A DNA stretch of 64,000 nucleotides, from assembly GCA_020081605.1 (NCBI GenBank), contig JAHREC010000049.1:4092001-4156000 (forward strand). Direction: 5' to 3'. The stretch is from Albifimbria verrucaria (taxonomy: Eukaryota > Ascomycota > Sordariomycetes > Hypocreales > Stachybotryaceae). Within the stretch, counting starts at the first letter, position 1, and the number at the start of each line of letters is the position of its first letter. The notes beneath the pieces are model-generated. The model was not told the DNA's origin, did not search any database, and worked only from the letters and a program-made list of their open reading frames with translations. Shown here piece by piece: positions 46,233 through 58,650 of this stretch. The position numbers and the translations under genes were made by a program.

Positions 46233-49200
46233 GCCTTGCTTCTCCCAAAGAAGGAGCCACCTCCGCCCGTTTAATTTGACCCGTGCCTCCTCCTCCCCGT
46301 CTCGTCTCCGTTCCCCATTTCCATCCGCCTCCTCTTCCTCCTCCCATCACCCACCCCTTGCCCGCCATGGGCGCTGCCTTGATTTTTTCCCATCGCACCG
46401 TTTCAAACAGGAACAAGCCTAGGTCTACCGTATCCGGATCACATATCCGAGATTGACTTGCTCCTAGACACCTAGGCACGGTACTTGCCAGTGAGGCTCA
46501 AGACAGGAAACGACCGCGTAGGCGTAGCCCTGGGTACCTCGTCCAAGATGATGAACCAATGCGCGTTGAGTTGAGTTGAGAAGCGATGCGACGCGACGAC
46601 GCTATGCGAAACCGTTCTGACGTGCGCCACGGTTGCTTGACGTGCGACCTTCGAAACTCGTCGTGCTGCGAGTCCTGTTCCTACAGTACAACGGCTGCAT
46701 GGCGCATCGAAGAGAAGCCACACATGCAACTCAACCAAGGACTGCCTCAGCCAATGCCTTACTCCCGTCCTCGTCTTTAGTCACGTTTGCGTCCGCCACT
46801 GCGCTGGGCTCCAGCCTGAGCACACGAAGCGAGCTCCTCTCCGTTGTTGGTTCGCCAATTGGTCCTTTGGCATGGCCCTCGCTCAATCAATCCATGTCGT
46901 GCCGTGTCATTGCTCTGCACACCTTGCCTCGCCTTGCCTTGCTTTGCTTAGTGGCACTGCTTCACACGGCACCAAATCTTCAAACCTGCGCCACACTTGC
47001 CCAGACAGGCAAAGCCCGTAGGACCAGGGCCAGCCATTAAAAGGGAAAATAACACCCAGGAAATCTGTCTAGCGCTTCCCGGAGAGATAAGGATGGGCCC
47101 CTGTCCTGTCCTCGTCGTTGCACTGACCAGCACCAACTAAACGGACAAAGCCTCTTCCCAACGGGTGGGGCGAACCACTGCCAGAACGCGACCGAGACCC
47201 AGGCGACCGGGGTTGGCCGATCATCAGCTTTCCTCACCATCACCCCATTCTCGTCCATAGTTTCAGGTCTTGGGATGGAGCTTGCCTCTTCCTTGTCGTC
47301 TTTTTCTCAACCCTGCGCCGCTTAGCTCAGCTTGGCTGCTGTGTCTATCTCTATCCTCGCTTGTCGCCAGACTACCGTGTCTGGGCGGCCCACTGCGATG
47401 GCAATGCTCGAACCTCGATGAGCTAATTGCGCAAGTCAGCTCTGCTCGCCATTAACATTCGATTTGTCTGACAATATCCACTCCACGCGCAACCCTTGGT
47501 TGACTCAGCCGTTGTGGGTTTGCCCACGCCATCCTTCCCTCCCAAGAGTCATGATGGACACTGTCCCGGACTTGTTTGTTGGGCCCCGGATCCGAACCTT
47601 TAACCTCAACGCTAGTCAGTGACTGAGACAGAGACGCCGGTGGAGATGTTGGCGGTTGCGTTTTGTGTGCACGGCCAGACCTCACATTCCCTTCCCCTCC
47701 CCACGGGTGCCTCAATCAACGCGATGCAACCATCCAATATACGGCTTACATATGCTGCAACATGTCCACGGCAGACTTCCGTACCGCTTGCTGCTGCCCT
47801 CTGCGCGTGCGGTTGCAGTGACTAATGAAATTCTTCCCGATGCACTTGTCGGTATTTCGCTGTTGAGCGGCTCGCGTACGGCCAGTGGTTCGAGATTTTG
47901 ACATCCCCGTCGATACCTGGTACCTGTGCACTGTAGTCCAGAGATGGCGTTCGACCCCTTGCCGAATGGTCAACACCACTTGGTGGCACGCCAACGCCCT
48001 GCCCTCACAACAAGCCATCATCGCTCACGTCGCAGTTTGTCTAGTCCAGTCCGTGGGCATCTCCCCGCTCCTGAGAGCAAGTCCCGAGCCACCAATTCTG
48101 TCGTATTCCCGCATGCCTCAAATTCGTCACTGACAGTCGGTGAACCTAACCCACCCCTCCTTGGTTAAGGTAGCTGAAGTTGCCACCGTCGACCGGTCGG
48201 TCTGTATTTCGACTGCGTATCATGTCTCTTCTGTGGCTTGGCCCAGAAGCCCACCCACACACATCTGTGCGACAAGACAAAAGCCGTGCTAGGCAGCCCC
48301 ACCACATCTGCAGAAGATGCTGCTTTCGAACGCTGACAGGGGGCAAATATGGGTTCCAACGACAATGCAACTGTCACTTATCATCTCCTATTCTTTGCAT
48401 CGACAAGAGATGGTGGTCCCTGTGTGCTTTGAGTTGCCGCCGGTAGACCCTTGATGGACTCCACGACGGATGCAATGTGCATGTATGTACCATGACTCGA
48501 ATTGGGCGGGATCCTAGTCCAATGGCTGGCCTTGAATGCTTTATCCTTATCCTTATACATCATGCCGCACACCGGCGGACGGTTGCCCCTCCTGCTTGTG
48601 CTTGATGGCTTGAGCCTCGAACTGGTGTATACGTCCATCCTGGGCCGTTCGCAGAGGCAGGGCGTTCGCTCGGACATTGTGCATCCAAGGGAACGCGTTT
48701 CAATCCTGTGCACAGATGGTGGATGGCATCAACATACATTGAAATCTGCAACTTCCCTCTTCACCATCAGCCGTTTTATTCTTGGCCTCCCTCCCTCCTC
48801 TCCTCCCGTACCGGCCAGTTTCGCGTTTGTGGCTGGCCGCCACATTCAACGGCACTTCCTGTCGTCTCCATCCCCTATTCTAAATCCCCATCTGAGTCGA
48901 ACTCAACTCAAACCCCTCAACGTTCTAAACGCTCAAGGGCAACTTATCCACATGCATCTCGTTACGCGGCCTGTTGAGTTTGTGTCTAGCTGCAGCGATG
49001 TAACGGCGCGAGTGCCATTGCCCAAGGGCCCAGCACCGTCTTTTGCTATGATCTGCCCTCCATCTCGACCAGAGCTTTCAGCGCCGCATCGACTGCACGC
49101 TCCGTGATTGGCCCCTCCCTTGTCGGACCTACATGCACGAGCGTGTGCGTCAACGCTAATCGGCAGGGGTTGCTTGGGAAGAGCTCTCCCCGGCACTGCA

Positions 49201-50420
49201 GAGCTTTTTCGTTCATGGGTAGCATCGTATTATTATCTACAGACACACTCCTGCAACCGTTAAGGAGGGACGTGCATGTACGCATCTCACCGTACATGCG
49301 CCCCGACAGGCAGGCTGCCCTGTGTACCAATCGCAGGCCCTGGACCAAGGAGCTCGCGATTGCTACCTTTGAGCAAAGAAAGGCGGCTTTCATGTGCTTT
49401 TCCCAGAGAACATGCGGTTGAAGGCGCTTCCTGAAGCGGTCGCGGCCGCGGCTGCATGGTGCAATTGACTCGCGGAATGGCCTCTGTTTTATTATGGAGC
49501 TCATATCACGCTGTGTTAAGCATAAGCTAAAGCCAAAGGGAAAGGGCAGCTCCAAAGCTCACGCCAAGAGTAGGAATGCCTCAAGCTAGCATGCACCTGA
49601 GTTCCCATTTGGAAACCGGTCCCAATATTTTGAGGGTCTTGTTTTTCGCCTCGCCACCAGCGCTGTGAGCTATCAATTCTCGCAGCTTCCAGTAGCTCGC
49701 CGCTGCGTTGTCTGGTGGAGGGTATGCAAGCAGGCAGGCAAACGCAGGTTCGGAGAATTCGGGCATGCCATCGAGGTCGGCTACCGTTCGGTCGTGGTGT
49801 ATCCACTAGGCAGATCCCATGGTTCGAGATTGTGTGCGTGAACTGTACAATTTCGAGATGGTTCATACGAGAGAGACTACATGTCACATTTTGCCCCGGC
49901 AGTGGTCGTTCGAGACATGTTGGTGGCTGGTTGTCCCACGCACGTCTATAGTCTCGTGATCTGTCACGTAGGCAGGCTGTGACGATGGTCGAGAACATGG
50001 GCGAGGCCACTCCGTGATGATGCTATCCCGTCATCATCAACGGGCTCCCGGCAGATCCAGGCTCCAGGGTTCGCGCCCGCCTCCCGCATATGACAGGACC
50101 CAGGGCCTCCGCAAAGACGCGATGGACGCTCGGTCACGCCAACGATGGCTGCTTCATTTCCTGGGTGAGCTGCCGGCGTGCTACCCAGGGCTCGGATGTG
50201 GCCTGCGTGGCACGATGACATGCCGCCGTGAACCCTTCGTGCCCGCCGTTGCCACCATTCACAGACCGAGAGAGCACACCTTATGGCATCACCCACCACC
50301 CACAGTCGATGCGAACGCGCGAGTTTGGCCATCCACATGATTTGGGCTCTACACCGGTCAAGACTCTGTCATATGCGTAAGACCCTTCATACAGGATCCT
50401 AGGGAAAATCCGGGGTGAGG

Positions 50421-50458
50421 GCACACACACACATACACACACACTTGCACACTCACTC
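50421..50458. repeat. CA microsatellite
   Basis: An interrupted CA run of about 38 bp with AT and TTG interruptions. Confidence 0.85.
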
Positions 50459-51422
50459 AACAGAAAATTGACATATGATAAAGGAGCCAGCCACCTCCAG
50501 CTTCCTGGTCCCCAATTGCCTACACATACACACCTTGTCAAACTCTACCAGTGGGATGTGGACGTAGAAGGCTAGACTTGACGACCATGCTATTACCTAT
50601 TACCGCGACCTTTTCACCGACTTACTCTCGCCCCCTCGTCCAGCCGCTGCCCATCCTAAAAGTGGAGAGGCCGGTGCCGGCTCCGTGCCATTGTGTGGCA
50701 GCCCTCTGATAACCAACCCGCTTGTTTACAGCTTGTGGTGTGCCCGTGTGGCTGGCCTTCCAATCACAGCCCTCGGGAGCTCTTGTCTGCCACTGCTTGC
50801 CTGCCGCTCAGGTTTCGCCTTGCATAAGCACTACCCATCTCCCTTTGCCTCTGTGCTGTGCTGTCTTGGGTTGAATTAAACCTCCGGAGTGCCTTTCGGG
50901 ACTGGTGAGAGAAACGCTGAGCTTCTCTCGAGCTCTACGCCATCGTGATCTCTGCTCCGGAGGCGCCCCACATGAGTTGTTGCTCCGTCTTTTTTGGTTT
51001 ACCTGCTGTGGCTATCTCCAGTTTTTCCTTGACCCCCAGTTTTACATGTGCAGGCCTAATGCATGGAGTAACAAACGAGCCATGAAAAGTCAAAACCAGA
51101 TTAAGGGAGATGGCCTTTGTTTGGTCCGGGGAGCGCGGGGTTTTAGGCCCGTTCTGCTCCGTGTTGCCAGAGAGTTCTCCGGATCATCTGGTACGGGTGG
51201 GCCCTCTTCTTGTCAGCAAACCCACCCCTTTAGGTAACCACATGAGGGAGGTTGTTAATACTAAATGATATGGATTCAATGAGGGAGCTTTTGAGTTTGC
51301 GGTGATGGCAAGGTGACGCTCGCCTCCTTTGGGCTGTGCAGGCGTTTCCCCAGACGCCGAGAGGAGGCTTGCAGTAGGGAGATAACTGTCATTTCTGAGC
51401 AACCACCCATGCAGGCTTGCAT

Positions 51423-51499
51423 GTACACACACCCACGTAGACGCACACAATGTGTACAATCACTTATACACTCACACACACTCACTCACACACACACAT
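51423..51499. repeat. CA/CACT microsatellite
   Basis: CACACA, CACTCA and TACA units over about 77 bp. Confidence 0.8.
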
Positions 51500-54400
51500 T
51501 ATCTTGTTCATGCGTGCTAGAGCTCAGGCCTGAGGCTGGTGCTCCTGCTGAGTGGTGGAAGGCCAAACCAGGAGGGACAATGAGCAACCCACGCAGTCAA
51601 AGTCCACAAAACAGCGGCTTTGGAATGGAACGGGGCCCTTCTGCAGCCTTCGTCCAATACGACAACACATTCATGAAGGGCTCCTAGGCCCCGTAGCACT
51701 CAACCCGACCCTGGTGTATACTCCTGCAGGTAATCTACTCTTATCATAGCGCTTGAGGGCATGAGCTGCAGCACGGCTCACTCGCTTGCCTCGACCTGCC
51801 GCTTGCGACGGAGCCTTGCACGGGGTCCTAGCCGTCACGGAATTGGCCCTTGAGGATTTGTCAAGCGCGTTAGGCTCGGCCGCATCACTGGAGTTGCAAT
51901 GTGTGTCATCGAGGCATGTGTCTGCCGTAGTGGCCCTTGAAGCATGGCACAGCGGGGCCTCAAGCGAAGCGTCTGCGTGATGAGAGGGGCGACTGCTCAT
52001 CAAACCACGGCCCGGCAACACCCTAACCGTTGGACCATATATTCCTCTTGCCGACCGATGAACTTACGTAGGCAGTACGGATTGACAATACACTACCGAA
52101 CCTGGATCGACAGGCCCGGGGATCTACGTGATGAGCAAATCTAAGGTTTTTGGGCAATGGCGAAATGCGGTGCCTAAGAACATGGCAATGTCTCCAAACC
52201 ATTGCGTGCTCCGAAGTCCCTTAGACTCAAGACTTTTCACTGCCGGCCAAGGGTCTTGAGGGTACACACCATCATGCTCCTCGGGGGCAAGGATGAACAA
52301 TGATCTCTGGATGAATCAAGAAATCTTGCGGATCCTTTGCACAGGTGTTGTGGTTGCAGTGGGGGTCTAAGTTTTTTGCCCATCATGGCGATAGAACCAT
52401 TGAGAATGGAGTGTTGCTAAAACAAAAAAACGCCGGCCATTAGACAAGGATAACAAGCACTGAGTGGATGCTAGGCTGCCGGACTGCCGGGGTCAGACCC
52501 ATTGATCGACGGGTCGTTCTCCTATTGGGGCAACCAAAGATAGTGAGGACGCGCCAGATTTGCCGTTGCAGAGCTTAACGGCTCGACATTGGCGACGGGT
52601 GTGATAAGGGATTGCCCAGAGGCAGCGGAATTGAAAATCAAAAGAAGGTGGGATGCGTTGGCGAGGCGGGCATGTTGTGTTCACGGTGGTCACGACGAGA
52701 CATGCCTTGTCACTAGGCAACCCGACGCCAAGCGTGCCGACATGAAATGGCATGACATGGAATTCATCCGATGGCAAAGAAGCTGCCGGATAGATGTTTT
52801 GCTTGAATTGTGGCCCCATCCGCCTGGGGCTGCATCAATAGTGCGTACTTCTTTGACTCCTGTGGACGGCGAATGAGACGACTCACACGGACAGAGGCAC
52901 GGCAAAGGAGCTCTTGGACCGGCCCACACACTTGGCTTTAAGCGGAGCAACCGCTGAGCATTTACTAAGAGGTCAGAAATTGAAGCACAAGAAGAGCGCC
53001 GAGAAACTAGTGCTACGTGATCGGCACGAAGTTGTTGAGGCTCGGCAGCTAAGACAGCATGCCCGTTTTTTCCTCAGGTCTTGGATGCAGATCGGCGTGT
53101 ACTTTTCTTCAACAGCCACAAAACGCCATCTTTGACAACTTGTGCAATTCCTTTCGTATCAATTGGCAAAGAAGCGAAATGACCTTTTCGCTGCTTCCCT
53201 TCCCAGCGGGTCCTTGTTGGTTGAGACGCAGCCAAGCTCGCAACGTGCCTTAGCGTCGATTGTCATGACGTAGGCTGCAGTTTCAGTGCCTGCCGCTGCC
53301 ATCGGCGTCTTGCGCGGGCGATCGTGGTTTTGGGGCCTGGGTCGCCGCAATCGATGGTTTTCTTTGGTGCGAGCGACCCGCGCTGTGAACCCGGACGGGA
53401 CGAGGGCAGGGCGGCTTGCAGTGCTGGGATTTGGATCCCCACGGTGGGCACCAAAAACTGAATAAGCTGTGTTTGATGACTGGGCCTTTTCTTTGATTAT
53501 GGGGAACGAGAGACATGGGGCGGGAGGTTCTACTGGACGGACTTGTCCCCGATCGCGAGCAAGTGGGCTTTGGTGTTGATGTTTCTCAGCGCAACCAAAC
53601 CCAGCCCGCCCACTTGTAAGCCGCTTGAGCAGAGAGGCCTTGTCTTACCTGCTTCTCCCCACGCATCGTTCGTTCATCCTTCCCACGTATATCGGACCAG
53701 TTAATCTCGATGTTGCACGTGCCGTGTCTTTGCGCAGTGCATGTCAACTGGGGGCCAGCAGGACGCTTTAGTGGCGCCATAGCCCGCCATTTACATGGGG
53801 TGCAGCACCGAAGGCTCCTCAATACGCGGGTATCGTGCCTTGTTTTCAGACTGTAAGCATGCGTCTTCCCTCGTCAGCAGGAGCAGATGGGCTTCCCAAT
53901 TCCGCATCCTTGGCACGGTGGAAATGCCAGTCTGCGGGCCATCCCGCCATCGAGATGGTCAATGGCTGTATGCGCTTTGGGCTTTTCCAAGTAAACGATG
54001 CATATGGCACAAGGTGCGTGATTTATAAACCCACCTTTTGCGGCTGCCGTAGGGCTCTTTGCAGCGTTGTATACGGGGCGGATTCAGCCACCCTGTAACT
54101 GCTGATATGGAAGGCCTTACGAAACAGGCGCGCCCGGAGGATGCGACGGAGAGGATAAACGGCAAGTCGAGTTACGGCTGGCCCCAAACCACGTCATGGA
54201 TGGGGAGCGACAGGCACGTCTGGGGTCATGAGGTCGGGGGCTTACACCGCTTATTGATTTGATGTCTTGAGTGCGTGTTGCTTGTGCATCACAGACCATC
54301 CGCATGACTTACAAGACACTCGAATGAGGGGAGGGGCGTGTTCGATCCCGATCATGAAGCTTCCATTGCGAAAGCTTGGCCAGACATCGACGGGTTGGTC

Positions 54401-56579
54401 CTGCAGTAGCTCGTTTGGCACCACCACTGCCGGGTCGGACCAGGCACGGAGATGATCATGCCTGAAGTGGTGTTCCCGAGCCGCGTGCCTCGGAGCGCCG
54501 ACGTTTGCTCGGCCATGCAGTCGACGGACTCGCACGTCCAACGTGAAACACATCGTAGGAATGGAATGTCGAATACCCCAGGAATCTTCCGACACCGGGT
54601 CTCACTGGGGGAACGAGATGTCGGATGTATGATTGGGGCATGTCGACAAGGTGTGCAGACGTGGCCCCTAGGCCAGCCCCTTCCCGCAGCAGACGGTGAG
54701 CAGGTGATCATCGTCATAGAAGTCGCAGATGAGCTATGTGACGAGGACTCACGATTGGCGCAGTGTCGAGCTGGGCGTGTCTGAGGGCAGGGCCGTCCAA
54801 TCATGGGTGGATTGAGGTCGACGACATGCCAAGTTGCTTGCCGGGTTGACTGGAGGTTAGCGTGAATCAGGATGGCAAGAATGATTGCATGGTGAGTTTG
54901 GCCCTTTTGCTTCTTGGTGTTGACATGAGGCGTGTGTTTCGAGCAGGAGAAGGAGGTGAGGTGATGTTGGGTATGATGATGTTGAGGTTGCGTATAGATG
55001 AAGCCGGCGTTCTGGTGACCACGATGTGACTGAGTCTGACCACCAAGAACTCTTTAGAGTATAACGCATACAGAGTAAGTAAGGTTCGGTACGTCGGTTT
55101 GATCATCATAGTAGTGATTTATCGTACTCAGTAGTGTATGTGGCTATTCGGTTGGTGATATCAACTCAATATGCAAACATCATGGCTTGGGTTCACCGAC
55201 AAGGTCTACACCGAGACTCGAACACATCGACAGGGGCAATCGAGATATTTACAATATTATAAAGGACCTTCTTTCCTGATCACATGACATGCATCAAGCC
55301 TCAACAAGGTTCTATCCGTGCTGTTTATTCACAAATCAGGCCGTCCTGCAGCAATAGTCGCTGTAGGGTATTGGCTTTGGTGTAAGTCACGGGCAGGATA
55401 TAAATATTCCCAGGTTGTATCAGACCATGTCGGTGCTTTGTTATGAATGACTTCTTATGAGTCATATGTCGTGTATATAAGGGAGCCTCTGACTCCTCAA
55501 TGCCGTTTATATGGTGTGTATCGTAGCTCTGTGAACCACATTGCAGTCATCAACTCAGCCGGTGATGACCTAGGAATGAGACCGACAAGGTCACGGGCTT
55601 TATACAGCGTTTGGTGAAGAGCCCAGGGCGCGTTTGCTTCTGGGCAGCATCTGAAATATGCATATTATGCGAGACAAGGGCAACGGCCTCGGGATCAACT
55701 TGTAAGAATGACCAAGTCGATGACGGATAAGGTGTGCCACTGTGTTCGCCCAACACACTCTCAATGGATATTCTCAATGGTTCAAGTTGGCTTTGGGTGA
55801 ACCTCACTATATTAAATGATCAAGAGCAACTATGGTCAGTATTTACCGAGGAGTGACGGTCATTGCGTATGGCTAGCCAACCTTGACACCCACATATGCG
55901 CATGTATACGCGGACACACATATATACTATATCATATTATCTCTACATGGCAAAGGTACGTATAAGAATGACAGTCTAATTCAGACAACAAGATTGGTAA
56001 ATATAGACTGAACGACCATTCATACGGCGGCCCTTGGCAATACCACAATAGCCTATACATACTGTAGTCAAGTCACCTTAGGGGTTTCGATCATCTTTGG
56101 TTCAAGTCATTGATTCGATGTACGACTACTCCAGTTCGGTTGAACGTTATTTCACACAACGACACAGCAACTCATCGATAGAATCGGTTCAATACAGTCG
56201 ACGGCTGGGCACCTCGTACGCGCAGTCGAGATCTACTCTAGAACAACATGCATACAGTATGAAAACCAATGATACATATAGTTTTTCCCACCGAACGCAT
56301 CATGGCTTTGATGGCATGACATAGCCAACACGAGGGAAGAATATCTTCCGATGCACTCCTTGCTCATACAGCCGAAGCCATGCACTGGGCAAATGTTTCA
56401 TGACATACGGCCATCTTACCTTTGGCTTAATCATGAGATCAGGAGTATACACTACGACATATTCAGTTCAGAGCCTAGGGCTCAGCATTCTCCACCGGCA
56501 GCACCGGCATCTGACCGGTCTGCTACGGCGGCATGCAGTAAGTTTGCGACAAAATTCACGTTCCCATTAATGTCTATGG

Positions 56580-56690
56580 TAGTCCGGGCGGAAGCTATGG
56601 CGAGTCCGGGCGGCGGGAGCTATTGCAGGTCCGGGTGACAGGAGCTAATGTAGGTCCGGGCGGCGGGAGTCGTTGCAGATCCGGCGACGA
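56580..56690. repeat. Degenerate 25-bp minisatellite (GTCCGGGCGG core)
   Basis: The core GTCCGGG recurs at 56582, 56604, 56629 and 56654, with a variant at 56679. Spacing is 22, 25, 25 and 25 bp, and each unit ends in a GGAGC/TATTGC-like stretch. It lies just beyond the 3' end of the permease gene and could sit in its 3' untranslated region. Confidence 0.8.
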
Positions 56691-56741
56691 AGCAGCATCA
56701 TTCTCACGTGAATCGGAGCCGGGCAGGCATTTCACGCAAGT

Positions 56742-58650
56742 TCAGGACTTCCGGGCGCGGGCGTTCGTTTTTGGCGTTTTGGCGTTTTTCCTCGTTTTTT
56801 CCTTTTTCTTCACGCAGCACACATCCTTCAGTACGCATGATCCTCGTGTGTGGGGGCCAGCATAGTGCTTGTGACCCCAGACCCAGTACCAGATCGCAGA
56901 CACGGCCGTGGCAAAGACGAACACAACAGGAGCGTAGTTCACGCTGGCAGCCTCGACCGGGATGAACGAGGGCATGCAGAACAGTGGCATAGCCAACAGG
57001 GACCAAGCTACGACATAAGCAAGACAGGGTTACGACGGACGAAGCCGAGGGAGAGGGAACGCACCGATAGCAACGACGTTGCAGAAGGCTCCAAGAGCGC
57101 CGAGGTAGAACTTGCCACCACGGACCTGCTTCCTTCCTGTGAAGAGGCTGATGGCGATGGGGACAGCGTAAGAGGCGGTCAGGCAGATGACACCAACACC
57201 GGAGAAGGCGTTGAAAGCAGCTGAGGAACCGAAGTAGATGACTCCAAGAACGATCTGGACAATCATGCTGAGCATCATGGCATTGAGCGGCACATCCAGC
57301 TTGGTGTTGATCTTCTGCCACAGGCCGGAACCGGGGATGGCACCGTCACGGGCAAAGGCCCAGGTGGATCGTGAAGCGGCAGTCGTGCAGCCGATACCAC
57401 AGAGAAGAGCGAGGACGATGAGGGGACGAGCAGACCGAAGGCGCCACCGGAGGAACCGATCGCAGACTTGATGATGACAGGGACAGGCTGGCTGGCCGCA
57501 AGCAGATCGGAGATCTCGGGGAGGACGAAGACAAGCGGGATAAGGAAGAGGAGACCGGCGAAGGTGTTGATGAAGATGGTCATGACCATGGCCTTGGGGA
57601 CCTGGGTGGATGGCTCACGGACTTCCTCGCACATGCTGTAAGGTAAATTGTTAGCCGACGACCTGGATTCAATCAACCCCTGGGGCGCAGGTGAGCTTAC
57701 GAGATGATCATGCCGGTGGAAGAGGTGGCATAACCAGCGTGCAGCAGGCCGACCATGAAGGACCAGCCATCCGGCCAGCCAGAGCTAGCCTCGAAGTGGG
57801 TGAAGACGTATTTGGCATCGTGACGGCCGTTCTTTGCGATCGCGAGGACGCAGACCATGATGGCAATGACGCCGGCGAAGGTCCAGAAGATGGCAGCGGT
57901 CTGGTCAAATCATAGTTAGCACTTAGGATCCAACCGCAGCAGGATGTATGACATGGTTACTCACGTCGAGGATTGGGAGCCAGCGGTTGCCCAGAGCTGA
58001 CACGGCGTTGCACAGGAACGTGATGCCGAGGAAGATGAGGAAGACCTGGTAGGTCTCGGCCTCGAAGATGCCAACTCCAGGCTCCTTCTCGAACACATTG
58101 ATGCAGCCGACAATGAACAGAGTGGTTCCGAAGTTGACAGCCAGGGTGATGGTGATGTTTCCGACAACGTACAGCCAACCGCAGATCCAGCTAGCTACGC
58201 GACGCCATCTGGCGGGCGCGAGCATGAAGGCCTGGTAATAGACACCTGAAATTGAAAAAAATGTTAGTGATCAGCGCCCGAGTGCTTGACGTCACGTTAC
58301 AGGAGCGCAATGCGCCCCAGCCGTTCGATCTGAGACATACCTCCAGCAGTGGGATAGACACTGGTAATTTCTCCCAGCGACGCGGCGACACAGACGATGA
58401 TGATGGAGACGGCGACCCAGCCCCAGATGATGTTTACGGGACCACCGCCAATCAAGGGGTAGTAGAGGGTAGTTGCGAGACCGTAGGGAATAGAGGCGAG
58501 GACAAAAGACATGAAGGCGACCTGCCAGGTAGAACGGTTGCGGCTGAGCTCGGCCTTGTAGCCGAGGTTCTCGAGCAACTGGTCAGCCGAGTCCTGGTTG
58601 CTAGGACGGCCAGGCGCCTCGAAGGTATTGTCGTTGTACTTGTCCTCCAT
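56742..58650 (-). CDS. Amino-acid/GABA/choline-type permease (APC superfamily, ACT family)
   Basis: 542 residues from five exons: 58341-58650, 57965-58245, 57701-57900, 57065-57635 and 56742-57007. All four introns have canonical ends. The N-terminus is acidic and cytosolic (EDKYNDNTFEAPG). The first membrane segments give FMSFVLASIPYGLATTLYYPLIGGGP and the family-typical SLGEITSVYPTAGGVYYQ. Further hydrophobic segments make about twelve in all. Sequence order resembles fungal Uga4 (GABA) and Hnm1 (choline) carriers; the substrate cannot be decided. One C (coding strand) is missing at 57422-57425; restoring it keeps the frame through LIVLALLCGIGCTTAASRS. The C-terminal tail is unusually rich in Lys/Arg. 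Proton-coupled import across the plasma membrane is expected. Confidence 0.9.

Larger units (their letters stand above)
43951..56741. other. Gene-desert interval
   Basis: About 12.8 kb with no coding region that I can support, in addition to the 2.2-kb leader region before it. The longest frames (48502-49107, 49046-49555, 49516-50010, 54352-54804) have no family motif or coherent exon structure, and opposite-strand frames of similar size overlap them. Base composition is not AT-rich, so repeat-induced mutation is not suggested. Microsatellites are frequent between 44 and 52 kb. It may hold non-coding RNA genes or an extended regulatory region. Confidence 0.45.

Noticed and set aside
47325..47400. 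TAGCTCAG-like A-box
   Set aside because: No matching B-box or cloverleaf was found downstream.
48502..49107. 201-codon plus-strand frame
   Set aside because: It is overlapped by other frames and has no motif, no plausible N-terminus and no neighbouring exons.
49046..50010. Two overlapping minus-strand frames of 160-170 codons
   Set aside because: They could not be joined into one protein by a homopolymer correction, and no family is recognisable.
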